Shown here piece by piece: positions 34,618 to 43,173 of a stretch of 64,000 nt of DNA. Origin of the DNA: Actinocorallia herbida (GTDB lineage Bacteria; Actinomycetota; Actinomycetes; Streptosporangiales; Streptosporangiaceae); the NCBI RefSeq assembly GCF_003751225.1, contig NZ_RJKE01000001.1, positions 7,316,001 to 7,380,000 of the forward strand. The letters are read 5' to 3'. The stretch's first letter is position 1; each line of letters starts with the position of its first letter. The notes beneath the pieces were generated by a model. The model was not told the origin of the DNA, did not search any database, and saw only the letters and a list, made by a program, of their open reading frames with translations. The position numbers and the translations under genes were made by a program.

Positions 34618-35484
34618 CTACCCCCACTTCTCACTGACGCGGAACAGCCGGTCGGCCGCGGTGTAGAGCACCAGGACCGCGCCGAGGAGCAGCACCGACA
34701 TGGCGGCGGCCCGCTCGGGGTTGTCCGACCCGTTGAACTGCTGGTCGATGTAGCCGGCGACGGTCAGCTCGCTCGGCGAGCCGAGCATGAGCGGCGTGAC
34801 GTAGAAGCCGAGCGACATCAGGAAGATGAGCACCGCGGCGGAGATCATCGCCGGGCGCAGCTGCGGCAGGACCACCTTGCGCAGCACCAGCAGCGGGCGC
34901 GCGCCGAAGACCTGCGCGGCCTGGATCTGCGCGTGGTCGAGGCGGCCGATCGCGATCCAGACGGGCAGGACCGCGTACGGCAGCATCACGTGGACCATCG
35001 CCGGGTAGGCGGCGAGCGACGTCTGGTAGATCTCCAGTGGCTGATCGCGCAGGCCCAGTTCGTTGAGCGCCCAGAACAGCGCGCCCGCGGGCAGCTCCAG
35101 CAGCATCCAGCCGAACGTGCGGACCAGGACCGAGGTCCACATGGTGAGGAAGAGCCCGGCGAGCAGCAGTCCGGCGACCCAGCGCGGGGCGGCGGAGATG
35201 CCGAGGGCGTAGAGCGTGCCGAAGCCGACCGCGCACACGGTGACGACGACCGTCATCACGATCGTGTGCTGGACCGCGTCGTAGAAGACCTGGTCGCCGA
35301 CGAGGGAGGCGAAGGCGTTCTCCTCGCCGCTGAACGCGGTCTGCGCCAGCATCGCGACGGGCCCGATTAGCAGCAGCGCCAGCACCGCGATCGGGGGCAG
35401 CAGCAGCCAGCGCAGGCCGCTGCCGTCCGCCACCCGCAGACGCGGGCGGCGGACGGAAGGCAGGGTCACTTCTTGGACAGCCAC
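34618..35484 (-). CDS. potB: ABC transporter permease, PotB-like
   Basis: 288 residues from GTG 35484; GTG 35469, overlapping the binding-protein stop as GTGA, is an alternative. Six membrane helices beginning LLLPPIAVLALLLIGPVAML and the loop IQAAQVFGARPLLVLRKVVLPQLRP. Partner of the PotC-like permease in the same operon. Confidence 0.9.
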   Translation of the reverse strand: MAVQEVTLPSVRRPRLRVADGSGLRWLLLPPIAVLALLLIGPVAMLAQTAFSGEENAFASLVGDQVFYDAVQHTIVMTVVVTVCAVGFGTLYALGISAAPRWVAGLLLAGLFLTMWTSVLVRTFGWMLLELPAGALFWALNELGLRDQPLEIYQTSLAAYPAMVHVMLPYAVLPVWIAIGRLDHAQIQAAQVFGARPLLVLRKVVLPQLRPAMISAAVLIFLMSLGFYVTPLMLGSPSELTVAGYIDQQFNGSDNPERAAAMSVLLLGAVLVLYTAADRLFRVSEKWG

Positions 35485-36590
35485 TGCGTGTACTTCTCCA
35501 CGTACTCGTCGTAGACCTCGCCGAGGTAGTGGTTGTCGGCCTTGAGGCTCTTGGCGTCGTTCTCGGGGCTGTTGACGATCTGCTTGGCCAGCTCGGGTTC
35601 GATGAAGTCGAACGCCGCCTGGTTACCGGGTCCATAGCCGGTGAGCTTGGCGAACTCGGCCTGGCGCTTGCCGTCCGACATCCAGTGGGCGAGCGCGAAG
35701 GCCGCGTCCTTGTCCGGGGAGCCGGAGGCGGTGATGGAGATGTTGGCGCTCTGGAACGCCTCGTTCATCACGATGTGGGTCTTCTCGCCCTTGTTGTTCA
35801 GGGCGAAGAACAGGCCGGACGGCGCCTTGGCGACCGACACCGTGCCGGAGACCATGAACTGCTGGACCTGCGGGAACTCGGTGTAGAAGACCATGTGCTC
35901 GCGGAGCTCGTCGAGCTTGGCGAAGCCGCGTTCCCAGTCCAGCGGGTAGAGCTCGTCCATCGGGACTCCGTCGGCGAGCAGGGCCGACTCGATGGTGCCC
36001 TCGAAGGAGTAGCCGGTGCCGGGCCAGCCGCGCTTGCCGGGGAACTTCTCGACGTCCCAGAAGTCCTTCCAGTTCTGCGGGCCGGTGCCGCCGGGGAACG
36101 CCTTGTCCAGGTAGGCCTGGGTGTTGGCGACGATGAAGGTGCCCCAGGCGTAGTCCTGGGCGTCCTTGTCGAGGGAGTCGTTGCGGGTGACGTCGGCGGG
36201 CAGCTTCTCGATGTGGCCGAGCTTCAGGGAGCGGTACAGCTCGTAGACGCCAGCGGGCAGCGCGTCGTAGTCGCCCTTCTCGCCGTCCTGCATCTTGGCC
36301 TGGACCGCGTCGACGGTCATCGTCGGCACGACCTTGACGCCGGTCTCCTTGGTGAAGGAGTCGAAGAACGCCTTCACCCGGGCCTCACGGGTGGTCCCGC
36401 CGAAGTCGGCGTACACGACCTGCTTGCTCTTGATCCCGGAGAGCGGGCCGGAGGTGGGGGCGCTCACGGCGGCCTCCTCGCCGGAGCCGCAGGCGGTCAG
36501 AAGACCGGGGGCCGCCACGGCGCCTGCGCCGATCGTGGCCGCGCGCAGGAAGTTCCTGCGCGTCAGGGAGAGGGTGGAACGTTCGAACAT
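35466..36590 (-). CDS. Tat-exported substrate-binding lipoprotein of the Pot-type importer
   Basis: 374 residues from ATG 36590 with AAGGAG upstream. The signal peptide carries a twin-arginine motif (LTRRNFLRAA) and a lipobox LLTACGSG, so it is likely folded before export and anchored at the membrane surface. The mature domain resembles spermidine/putrescine-type binding proteins (VVYADFGGTTREARVKAFF; VEKFPGKRGWPG). It delivers the ligand to the two permeases. First gene of the operon extending to 31178; two operator copies stand at 36632-36663. Confidence 0.9.
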   Translation of the reverse strand: MFERSTLSLTRRNFLRAATIGAGAVAAPGLLTACGSGEEAAVSAPTSGPLSGIKSKQVVYADFGGTTREARVKAFFDSFTKETGVKVVPTMTVDAVQAKMQDGEKGDYDALPAGVYELYRSLKLGHIEKLPADVTRNDSLDKDAQDYAWGTFIVANTQAYLDKAFPGGTGPQNWKDFWDVEKFPGKRGWPGTGYSFEGTIESALLADGVPMDELYPLDWERGFAKLDELREHMVFYTEFPQVQQFMVSGTVSVAKAPSGLFFALNNKGEKTHIVMNEAFQSANISITASGSPDKDAAFALAHWMSDGKRQAEFAKLTGYGPGNQAAFDFIEPELAKQIVNSPENDAKSLKADNHYLGEVYDEYVEKYTQWLSKK

Positions 36591-36631
36591 GACGGACTTC
36601 TCCTTGGGCCACACTCTGAGCGATGACTACC

Positions 36632-36663
36632 TTGGATCCATAATCTAGAACTTTGAATCCAAT
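36632..36663. promoter_or_regulatory. Operator pair upstream of the Pot-type importer operon
   Basis: TTGGATCCAT (36632-36641) and TTTGAATCCAAT (36652-36663) are both one base from the palindromic consensus, with centres about 21 bp apart, two helical turns. They lie 42-73 bp upstream of the binding-protein start. Confidence 0.7.
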
Positions 36664-36680
36664 CATTGGTTTCGCGGATG

Positions 36681-37694
36681 TTAAACCGGTGGACGGTCCA
36701 GCAGCCTGGCCGGATTCGCCACGAGCATCGCGTCCACCTGTCCGTCCGAAACCCCCCGATCCCGCAGCACGGGCACGATCCGGCCGAGCAGATGGCCGTA
36801 TCCCATGCCGCCGAACGCGCTGAGCTGGCTCTTGGTCCAGACCGAGCAGCCGAGCACGATCCGGTCGGCGTGACCGTCGGCGAGGAAGGCGCCCAGGCCG
36901 TCGAGGCGCTCGGCGTCGGTGGCGTCCTTGTAGCCGTCGCGGTAGTAGGCCTCGTTGCCGAAGCACCACTCCAGCGTCGCGCCCGCGTCGGCGAGTTCCC
37001 GCAGGTAGGGGCCGTCGATGAACTCGTCGACGTTGCCGAAGACGACGCGGTCCGGCGGCAGTCCCTCGGCGGCCAGCAGGTCGAGCACGACGGGGCCGAG
37101 CCGGGCCGCGGGGTCCAGCCGGACCGTCGCGGCGGCCCCGGTGCGCGCCGCGGCGCGGCCCGCCGCCCGCAGCACCTTGACCTCGCCGCGCTGGAGCTCC
37201 TTGCTCGTGCCGAGGATGCCGAGCAGCGCGGCGCGGTATCCGCAGCCGGAGATCTCCTCGGTGAGCGCCGCGAAGAACAGGTCCTCCAGCGCGTCCTCGG
37301 ACGCCTCGGCCAGCCAGGAAGGGTGGGATCTGCCGAGGTAGGCGCCATAGCCGACCGCGATGTGCACGCCGGACCCGCGGGACAGCGCGGGCAGATCGGC
37401 GTAGCGGGGGCCGAGGCCCCAGCTCGTCAGATCCACCAGGCCGCGCTGGCCGAGCGCGGGCAGCGGCGCGAGCTCGGCGGCGGCGATCGCCGGGTCGTCG
37501 AGCCGCAGGTTGTCCTCGAGCGCGAGGAGGTTCCAGCGGACGAAACCGAGGTTCGCCATCGTCACGCGCGGATCGGCGGGCAGCGGCTCGCGGGCCGGGG
37601 CGTGCAGCACCGTGCTGTCGCTGAGCAGGTGCTCGTGCATCGAGGCGGCGCCGAACGCGGTCGCCTCGACCGGGCCGAGGACCGTCTCGATCAT
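36681..37694 (-). CDS. Phosphotriesterase-family paralogue with degraded metal site
   Basis: 337 residues; ATG 37694 overlaps the cyclase-gene stop by ATGA. It aligns throughout with the protein at 28022-29041, and SMHEHLLSD is kept, but the other metal ligands are gone: LGILGTSKEL has no Glu, ATVRLDPAA replaces the His segment, VFGNVDEFID has Asn in place of His, and VLGCSVWTK lacks the Asp. The frame is intact and codon use normal, so it is not a simple pseudogene. It may be a non-catalytic subunit, a binding protein or an enzyme with another mechanism. Confidence 0.85.
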   Translation of the reverse strand: MIETVLGPVEATAFGAASMHEHLLSDSTVLHAPAREPLPADPRVTMANLGFVRWNLLALEDNLRLDDPAIAAAELAPLPALGQRGLVDLTSWGLGPRYADLPALSRGSGVHIAVGYGAYLGRSHPSWLAEASEDALEDLFFAALTEEISGCGYRAALLGILGTSKELQRGEVKVLRAAGRAAARTGAAATVRLDPAARLGPVVLDLLAAEGLPPDRVVFGNVDEFIDGPYLRELADAGATLEWCFGNEAYYRDGYKDATDAERLDGLGAFLADGHADRIVLGCSVWTKSQLSAFGGMGYGHLLGRIVPVLRDRGVSDGQVDAMLVANPARLLDRPPV

Positions 37695-38335
37695 GCCGCG
37701 GGGGGCAGCAGCAGGGTCCGCGACGGGGCGCCCTCCGCGCCCTGGAACGGGATCGGCAGCGAGAGCATGCCGTAGGGGCCGGGCGCGACGTCCAGGAGGT
37801 CGACGACCTCCAGGATCAGCACGCCCGCGCCGCACAGGAGCCGGTGGGTCTCCCAGTGCTTCGTGTACGCGACCGCCTCGATCGAGAGGTAGTCGATCGC
37901 CGCGGTGCGCACGCCGGCCTCGATGAGCCGCTCGGCGCCGTCGGGGGCGAGGCCGACCCAGTGCGGGGACTTCCACGGCGAGCGCAGGACCGTCGCGGAG
38001 TTGGAGGTCTTGAGCAGGACACGGCCCTCGGCGCCCAGGCCCGCCTCGTCCAGGTCCCTGGCGGTGATCTGGTCCTCGACGTGGGTGAGGTCGAGGACAC
38101 GGGCGGCGCCGTTGAGATCGTTGAGGTCGATCTGGTCGACGGTCGCCCCGCCGTCGATGAAGTGCGCGGGGGCGTCGATGTGCGTGCCGGTGTGCGCGCC
38201 GATCCGCCAGCGGGAGACGTTGGAGGCGAAGCCGTCCGCCCTCGCCTCGACCACCTCGACCTCGGGGCGGCGTCCCCAGTGCAGCATGCCGGGGTGGATG
38301 GGCACGGACACGTCGATGGCACCGGAAAGATCCAC
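37691..38335 (-). CDS. Cyclase-family metal hydrolase (kynurenine-formamidase/isatin-hydrolase-like)
   Basis: 214 residues from GTG 38335 with AGGAGGG 5-6 nt upstream. The metal motif is HTGTHIDAPAHF, with later IDYLSIE and a conserved tail. The family opens amide or lactam rings, e.g. N-formylkynurenine or isatin, using Mn or Zn. It is coupled to the degenerate phosphotriesterase-like gene and is the first gene of that pair. Two operator copies lie within 45 bp upstream. Confidence 0.9.
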   Translation of the reverse strand: MDLSGAIDVSVPIHPGMLHWGRRPEVEVVEARADGFASNVSRWRIGAHTGTHIDAPAHFIDGGATVDQIDLNDLNGAARVLDLTHVEDQITARDLDEAGLGAEGRVLLKTSNSATVLRSPWKSPHWVGLAPDGAERLIEAGVRTAAIDYLSIEAVAYTKHWETHRLLCGAGVLILEVVDLLDVAPGPYGMLSLPIPFQGAEGAPSRTLLLPPAA

Positions 38336-38346
38336 GGCGACCCTCC

Positions 38347-38379
38347 TATGGATACAACAAGAGCATTTGTGGATCCACA
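38347..38379. promoter_or_regulatory. Operator pair upstream of the cyclase gene
   Basis: TGTGGATCCACA at 38368-38379 is a perfect 12-bp palindrome sharing the GGATCC core; ATGGATACAA at 38348-38357 is a weaker copy, about 21 bp away. Both precede the GTG at 38335. Confidence 0.65.
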
Positions 38380-38510
38380 GTAACGATCTCGTGTGTCGCC
38401 GGTGTTACACACACTTTCACACCGGCCGATCCCGGCCCGGGCGAGCCCGCGCGTGGGCGCCGGGCGTGACGTGCGCCACCGAACAGGGGGCCTTGCCACC
38501 GGTGATCAAA

Positions 38511-38529
38511 TTAGGTAAGCCTTACCTAA
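38511..38529. promoter_or_regulatory. IdeR/DmdR-type iron box
   Basis: TTAGGTAAGCCTTACCTAA is a 19-bp palindrome that satisfies the consensus TWAGGTWAGSCTWACCTWA for IdeR/DtxR repressors. It lies upstream of the antiporter gene and faces that gene, not the cyclase gene, across an AT-rich stretch. With iron present the repressor would be expected to bind. Confidence 0.8.
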
Positions 38530-38609
38530 ATAACATGCACCCCTCATGTGCGTCCCCACTCGCTTCGGCCGCCTTCCCCCAAGGTCCCGCGCTCCCCCTG
38601 GAGGTCCGC

Positions 38610-39944
38610 TTGTCGACAGCCGCCGCCCCCGTGGCCACGCTGCCCGCAGATCAACTCCTGACCTTCCTGCTCCAGGTCGGCCTGCTGCTCGCGCTGGCCG
38701 TCGGCCTCGGCAGGCTCGCCCGCCGCCTCGGCATGCCCGCGATCGTCGGCGAACTGTGCGCCGGCGTGCTGCTCGGGCCGTCCGTCGCCGACCACCTCTT
38801 CCCCGGCTTCACCGACTGGCTGCTGCCCAAGGACCCCGCCCAGTTCCATCTGCTGGACGCCGCCGCGCAGCTCGGCGTGCTCCTCCTCGTCGGCGTCACC
38901 GGGGTTCAACTCGACCTCGGCCTCGTGCGCAGACGGGGCGTGACCGCCGTGAAGGTGAGCCTGTTCGGCCTCATCGTGCCGCTCGCCCTGGGCGTCGGGG
39001 CGGGCCTGCTGCTCCCGGCGAGCCTCCTCGGCGACGGCGCCGACCGGCACGTCTTCGCCTTCTTCCTCGGCGTCGCCATGTGCGTCAGCGCGATCCCCGT
39101 CATCGCCAAGACCCTCATGGACATGGGGCTGCTGCACCGCAACATCGGCCAGCTCACCCTCGCCGCCGGGATGTTCGACGACGCCGTCGGCTGGCTCCTG
39201 CTCTCGATCGTCTCGGCCATGGCCACGGTCGGCGTCACCACGGGCACGGTCGCCGCCTCGATCGGGCATCTCGTGCTCGTGCTCGTCGCGGCGGCCGCCC
39301 TGCGGCCGGTGCTGCGCCGCCTGCTGCGCGCGACCGGTGACGAGACCGGCCTCACCGTCTCGGTGATGGTCGTGGTGATGATCCTCAGCGCCGCCGCCAC
39401 CCACGCCCTGAAGCTCGAGGCGATCTTCGGCGCGTTCGTGGCCGGAGCCGTCATGGCCACCACGGGCGAGATCACCGCGGCCCGGCTCGCCCCGCTGCGG
39501 ACCATGGTCCTGTACGTGCTGGCCCCGCTGTTCTTCGCCACCGCGGGCCTGCGGATGGACCTGACCGCGCTCACCGACTCCTCGGTGCTGGGCGCCGCCT
39601 TCGCGATCCTGGCGATCGCGATCATCGGCAAGTTCGCCGGCGCGTTCGTGGGCGCCGCGCTCAGCCGTCTCGACAAGTGGGAGGCGCTGGCGCTGGGCGC
39701 GGGCATGAACGCCCGCGGCGTCGTCGAGGTGGTGGTGGCGATGGTGGGCCTGCGGCTCGGCATCCTCACCACCGCCACCTACACGATCGTCGTCCTCGTC
39801 GCCATCGTCACCTCGCTCATGGCCCCGCCGCTGTTGCGCCACGCGATGCGCCGGGTGGAGCTGACCGCCGAGGAGGAGATCCGCGAGCAGACCTTCGCCG
39901 TGGACCCCGAGCCCGTCGCCTCCGACCGCAAGGGCGCGGAGTGA
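38610..39944 (+). CDS. CPA2-family monovalent cation/proton antiporter
   Basis: 444 residues from TTG 38610, chosen because GGAGG lies 5 nt upstream; ATG 38535, six bases after the iron box, would add 25 residues without a ribosome site. About 12 membrane helices; GMPAIVGELCAGVLLGPS near the N-terminus and GMFDDAVGWLLL carrying the paired acidic residues of the ion site. It exchanges Na+ or K+ for protons at the membrane. Its position behind an iron box is unusual for this family. Confidence 0.9.
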   Translation: MSTAAAPVATLPADQLLTFLLQVGLLLALAVGLGRLARRLGMPAIVGELCAGVLLGPSVADHLFPGFTDWLLPKDPAQFHLLDAAAQLGVLLLVGVTGVQLDLGLVRRRGVTAVKVSLFGLIVPLALGVGAGLLLPASLLGDGADRHVFAFFLGVAMCVSAIPVIAKTLMDMGLLHRNIGQLTLAAGMFDDAVGWLLLSIVSAMATVGVTTGTVAASIGHLVLVLVAAAALRPVLRRLLRATGDETGLTVSVMVVVMILSAAATHALKLEAIFGAFVAGAVMATTGEITAARLAPLRTMVLYVLAPLFFATAGLRMDLTALTDSSVLGAAFAILAIAIIGKFAGAFVGAALSRLDKWEALALGAGMNARGVVEVVVAMVGLRLGILTTATYTIVVLVAIVTSLMAPPLLRHAMRRVELTAEEEIREQTFAVDPEPVASDRKGAE

Positions 39945-39948
39945 CCGC

Positions 39949-39983
39949 GGCCCCCGTCCCGCGGCGCGCGCGGGACGGGGGCC
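39949..39983. terminator. Strong terminator hairpin after the antiporter gene
   Basis: Fifteen-bp perfect stem with a 5-nt loop, arms starting GGCCCCCGTCC, 5 bp after the stop codon and before the convergent dehydrogenase gene. Confidence 0.75.
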
Positions 39984-40052
39984 GGGACGTCCCGCGGAGG
40001 CGCGGGACCGTGCGCGCGGCGGCCCGGCCTTTCCGGACGCCGCGGGGCGGGT

Positions 40053-41483
40053 TCAGTGCGCGGTCATCACGTGCTTGACGCGGGTGTAGTCCTCGAGGCT
40101 GTAGGCCGAGAGGTCCTTGCCGTGGCCGGACTGCCTGAAGCCGCCGTGCGGCATCTCCGAGGCGAGCGGGCCGTGGGTGTTCAGCCAGACGCAGCCGAAG
40201 TCGAGGTCGGCCGACAGGCGCACGGCGCGCCCGTGGTCGGCGGTCCACACCGAGGCGGCCAGGCCCTGCGGGACGCCGTTGGCGAGCTCGACCGCCTCCG
40301 CCTCGGCGGCGAAGGTCTGCACGGTGACGACCGGGGCGAAGATCTCCTCCTGGACGATCTCGTCGTCCTGGCGGAGGCCGTCGACGACCGTCGCGGCGAG
40401 ATAGTAGCCGCGCTCGCCGACCCGGGCACCGCCCGCCAGGACCGTCGCGTGCGCGGGCAGCCGCTCGATCAGGCCGAGGACCCGGGTGAGCTGGGACCCG
40501 CTGTTGAGGGGACCGAAGTCGCCGTCCTCCTCCGGCGCGAGGCCGGTGCGAGCGGCCTTCGCTCGGTCGGCGAGGGCCGCGGTGAACGCCTCATGGACGT
40601 CCTCGTGGACCAGGACCCGGGCGGCGGCGGTGCAGTCCTGCCCGGCGTTGTAGTAGGCGGCGTCGGCGATGGCCGCGGCGGAGGCGACCGGGTCCGCGTC
40701 GGCGAAGACCAGCACGGGGGCGTTGCCGCCCAGCTCCAGGTGGGTGCGCTTGAGCGCGCCCGCGGCGGACCTGGCCACTTCCGCCCCCGCCCGGGTGGAC
40801 CCGGTGATCGACACCATGGCGAAGACCTCGTGCTCGACCAGGGCGCGGCCGGTGTCGCGGTCGCCGGTGACCACGTTGACGACCCCGGCCGGCAGGTGCC
40901 GCGCGCAGACCTCGCCGAGCAGGACGGTCGAGGTCGGCGTGGTCTCCGCGGGCTTGAGCACCGTGGTGTCGCCCGCCGCGACGGCCGGGCCGATCTTCCA
41001 CACGGCCATCATCAGCGGGTAGTTCCACGGGGTGATCTGGGCGACGACGCCGAGCGGCTCTCGGCGGATCGAGGAGGTCAGGCCGGGCAGGTACTCGCCG
41101 GTCGCGCGGCCCTCGGGCACCCGGGCGGCGCCCGCGAAGAAGCGCAGCGCGTCGGCGCTCTGCGGGATCTCCTCGGTGAGCACGAGGCGCCGGGGCTTTC
41201 CGGTCTCGCGGCACTCGGCGTCGGCGAACTCCTCGGCGCGCGCCTCGAGTTCGTCGGCGATCCGCAGGAGCGCGGTCATCCGCTCGGCGGGGGTGCTCCT
41301 GCGCCAGGTGCGGAACGCCGCGGCGGCGGCGCGGGCGGCGGCGTCGACCTCGGCCGGCCCGCACAGCGCGGACCTGCCGGAGACCTCGCCGGTGGCGGGG
41401 TTCACCAGGTCCAGGGTACGGCCGTCGGCGGCCAGCGCGGGCGCGTTCGCGATCACCGCGTGCAGGGTCGTCGGGGTGGTCAC
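40053..41483 (-). CDS. Aminobutyraldehyde-type aldehyde dehydrogenase
   Basis: 476 residues from GTG 41483, which overlaps the preceding ureohydrolase stop as GTGA. Motifs: [50 protein letters not shown], and the nucleophile in [12 protein letters not shown]. The [13 protein letters not shown] and the [15 protein letters not shown] segment are close to gamma-aminobutyraldehyde dehydrogenases. With the adjacent guanidinobutyrase/agmatinase-like enzyme it could route arginine- or agmatine-derived carbon to GABA. Substrate inferred from context. Confidence 0.88.
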   Translation of the reverse strand: MTTPTTLHAVIANAPALAADGRTLDLVNPATGEVSGRSALCGPAEVDAAARAAAAAFRTWRRSTPAERMTALLRIADELEARAEEFADAECRETGKPRRLVLTEEIPQSADALRFFAGAARVPEGRATGEYLPGLTSSIRREPLGVVAQITPWNYPLMMAVWKIGPAVAAGDTTVLKPAETTPTSTVLLGEVCARHLPAGVVNVVTGDRDTGRALVEHEVFAMVSITGSTRAGAEVARSAAGALKRTHLELGGNAPVLVFADADPVASAAAIADAAYYNAGQDCTAAARVLVHEDVHEAFTAALADRAKAARTGLAPEEDGDFGPLNSGSQLTRVLGLIERLPAHATVLAGGARVGERGYYLAATVVDGLRQDDEIVQEEIFAPVVTVQTFAAEAEAVELANGVPQGLAASVWTADHGRAVRLSADLDFGCVWLNTHGPLASEMPHGGFRQSGHGKDLSAYSLEDYTRVKHVMTAH

Positions 41484-42448
41484 GCGGTGGCTCCCTTGCG
41501 GAGGGCGAGCAGGCTGACGAGGTCGTAGGCGACGTGCGCGGCGGCCGTGGAGGTGATGTCGGCGTGGTCGTAGGCCGGGGCGACCTCGACGACGTCGGCG
41601 CCGATCAGCGCGGCGCCGTTGAGGCCGCGCAGGATCTCCAGCAGCTCGCGGGAGGTGAGGCCGCCGGCCTCGGGGGTGCCGGTGCCGGGCGCGTGCGCCG
41701 GGTCGAGGACGTCGATGTCGACCGAGACGTACAGGGGCCGGTCTCCGATCCGGTCGCGGAGCCTCGCGACGACCTCGTCGACGCCCTGCCGCATCACGTC
41801 GGCCGAGGTGACGATGCCGAAGCCGAGCCGCTCGTCGTCGGTGAGGTCGGCCTTGCCGTACAGCGGGCCGCGGGTGCCGACGTGGGAGAGCGCCTCGGTG
41901 TCCAGGAGTCCCTCCTCAACGGCGCGGCGGAAGGGCGTCCCGTGGGTGTAGGGCTCGCCGAAGTAGGTGTCCCAGGTGTCGAGGTGGGCGTCGAAGTGCA
42001 GGAGCGCGACCGGGCCGTGGCGGCGGGCCGCGGCGCGCAGCAGCGGCAGCGAGAGGGTGTGGTCGCCGCCGACGGTGACGATGGACGCGCCGGTGTCCAT
42101 GAGCGCGCCGATCTCGTGCTCGACGGTCTCGACGGCGTCGCCGATGGCGAACGGGTTGACCGCGATGTCCCCGGCGTCGGCGACCTGCACGGACGCGAAC
42201 GGGGAGACGTCCAGGGCCGGGTTGTAGGGCCGCAGCAGGCGGCTGGCCTCGCGGATCGCGGCGGGCGCGAAGCGGGCGCCGGGCCGGTAGGAGACGCCGG
42301 TGTCGAAGGGGATACCGACGACGGCGATGTCGGCGGCGGGCACCTGGTCCAGCCGGGGCAGCCGGGCGAAGGTCGCCGGGCCCGCGAAGCGCGGGACGCG
42401 TGAGCTGTCCACGGGTCCGAGGGGGGCCGACGGCGGCGTGTGGGACAT
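41480..42448 (-). CDS. Ureohydrolase: agmatinase or guanidinobutyrase
   Basis: 322 residues. The binuclear Mn site is complete: [23 protein letters not shown] and [19 protein letters not shown]. The enzyme hydrolyses a guanidino compound to urea and the amine: agmatine gives putrescine, 4-guanidinobutyrate gives GABA. The pairing with an aminobutyraldehyde-like dehydrogenase supports one of these routes. An inverted repeat (42557-42599) is about 110 bp upstream. Confidence 0.92.
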   Translation of the reverse strand: MSHTPPSAPLGPVDSSRVPRFAGPATFARLPRLDQVPAADIAVVGIPFDTGVSYRPGARFAPAAIREASRLLRPYNPALDVSPFASVQVADAGDIAVNPFAIGDAVETVEHEIGALMDTGASIVTVGGDHTLSLPLLRAAARRHGPVALLHFDAHLDTWDTYFGEPYTHGTPFRRAVEEGLLDTEALSHVGTRGPLYGKADLTDDERLGFGIVTSADVMRQGVDEVVARLRDRIGDRPLYVSVDIDVLDPAHAPGTGTPEAGGLTSRELLEILRGLNGAALIGADVVEVAPAYDHADITSTAAAHVAYDLVSLLALRKGATA

Positions 42449-42556
42449 GCCAGGTGCTCTCTTCCGGACGAAACGACGACGGACGGAAACCGGCGGCGGA
42501 CGGTCACGAGAATCCGCAGCGATTTCACCCTAAAGTCGCCGACAGGAATCTTCACT

Positions 42557-42599
42557 GGATGTTTCATCCCGGGTGAGCATGGGCCGGGATGAAACATCC
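42557..42599. repeat. Long inverted repeat upstream of the ureohydrolase operon
   Basis: Perfect 16-bp arms GGATGTTTCATCCCGG and CCGGGATGAAACATCC with an 11-nt loop. Each arm contains a further GGATG-N3-CATCC dyad, so two operator-like sites 27 bp apart are present. Located between the ureohydrolase start (42448) and the end of the 42646-43047 gene, it could be an operator for the former or a terminator for the latter; the internal symmetry favours an operator. Confidence 0.55.
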
Positions 42600-42645
42600 C
42601 GGGCCGAACCCGGCAAGGCGGGTCCGGCCCGGGGAGCGCGGCGGG

Positions 42646-43047
42646 TCAGCAAGCAGGGTCGGGGGCTGCGATGCCCCGGGCGGCGAAGACCTTGCGGGCC
42701 ACGGCGGCGGCGTTGAGCGCGCGGGGCATGCCGCAATAGACGGCGGACTGGAGGAGGGCCTCGACGACCTCCTCGGGAGAGAGGCCCGCGTTGAGCGAGG
42801 CGCCCACGTGGAGTTCGAGCTGGGGCTCGCAGCCGCCCAGGGCGGCGAGCATGCCGAGGGTGACGAGCTGCCGGTCGCGGGGGGCCAGCACGGGCCTGGC
42901 GAGCATCTCGCCGTAGGCCCACGCGATGATCTGGTGCGCCAGTTCCGGGGAGACGTCGGCCACGGACGTGACGGCCTCGCGCACCTCGCCCGTGTCGATC
43001 CGCCGCATCACTTCCAGGCCGCGTGCGTAACGCTCTTCGCGCGACAT
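42646..43047 (-). CDS. Carboxymuconolactone-decarboxylase-like (CMD) protein
   Basis: 133 residues from ATG 43047, with GGGAGG upstream. The CMD core is recognisable: LAPRDRQLVTLGMLAALGG followed by LELHVGASLNAGLSPEEVVEALL and the cysteine-containing QSAVYCGMPRALNA. Proteins of this family are either true decarboxylases of beta-ketoadipate pathways or AhpD-like peroxidase subunits. The CxxC of AhpD is not present here. Monocistronic; no clear pathway partner. Confidence 0.85.
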   Translation of the reverse strand: MSREERYARGLEVMRRIDTGEVREAVTSVADVSPELAHQIIAWAYGEMLARPVLAPRDRQLVTLGMLAALGGCEPQLELHVGASLNAGLSPEEVVEALLQSAVYCGMPRALNAAAVARKVFAARGIAAPDPAC

Positions 43048-43173
43048 TCCACCTCCCAGAGATTCCCTGTGAGATTCTCACCGAAATGATCTTTCGAGTC
43101 GGGAAGTGGCCGCTGTGTGACGCATCTCTCGCGGGACCGGGCCGCCGTCTCCCGGACGAACCGCCTCAGCGCG

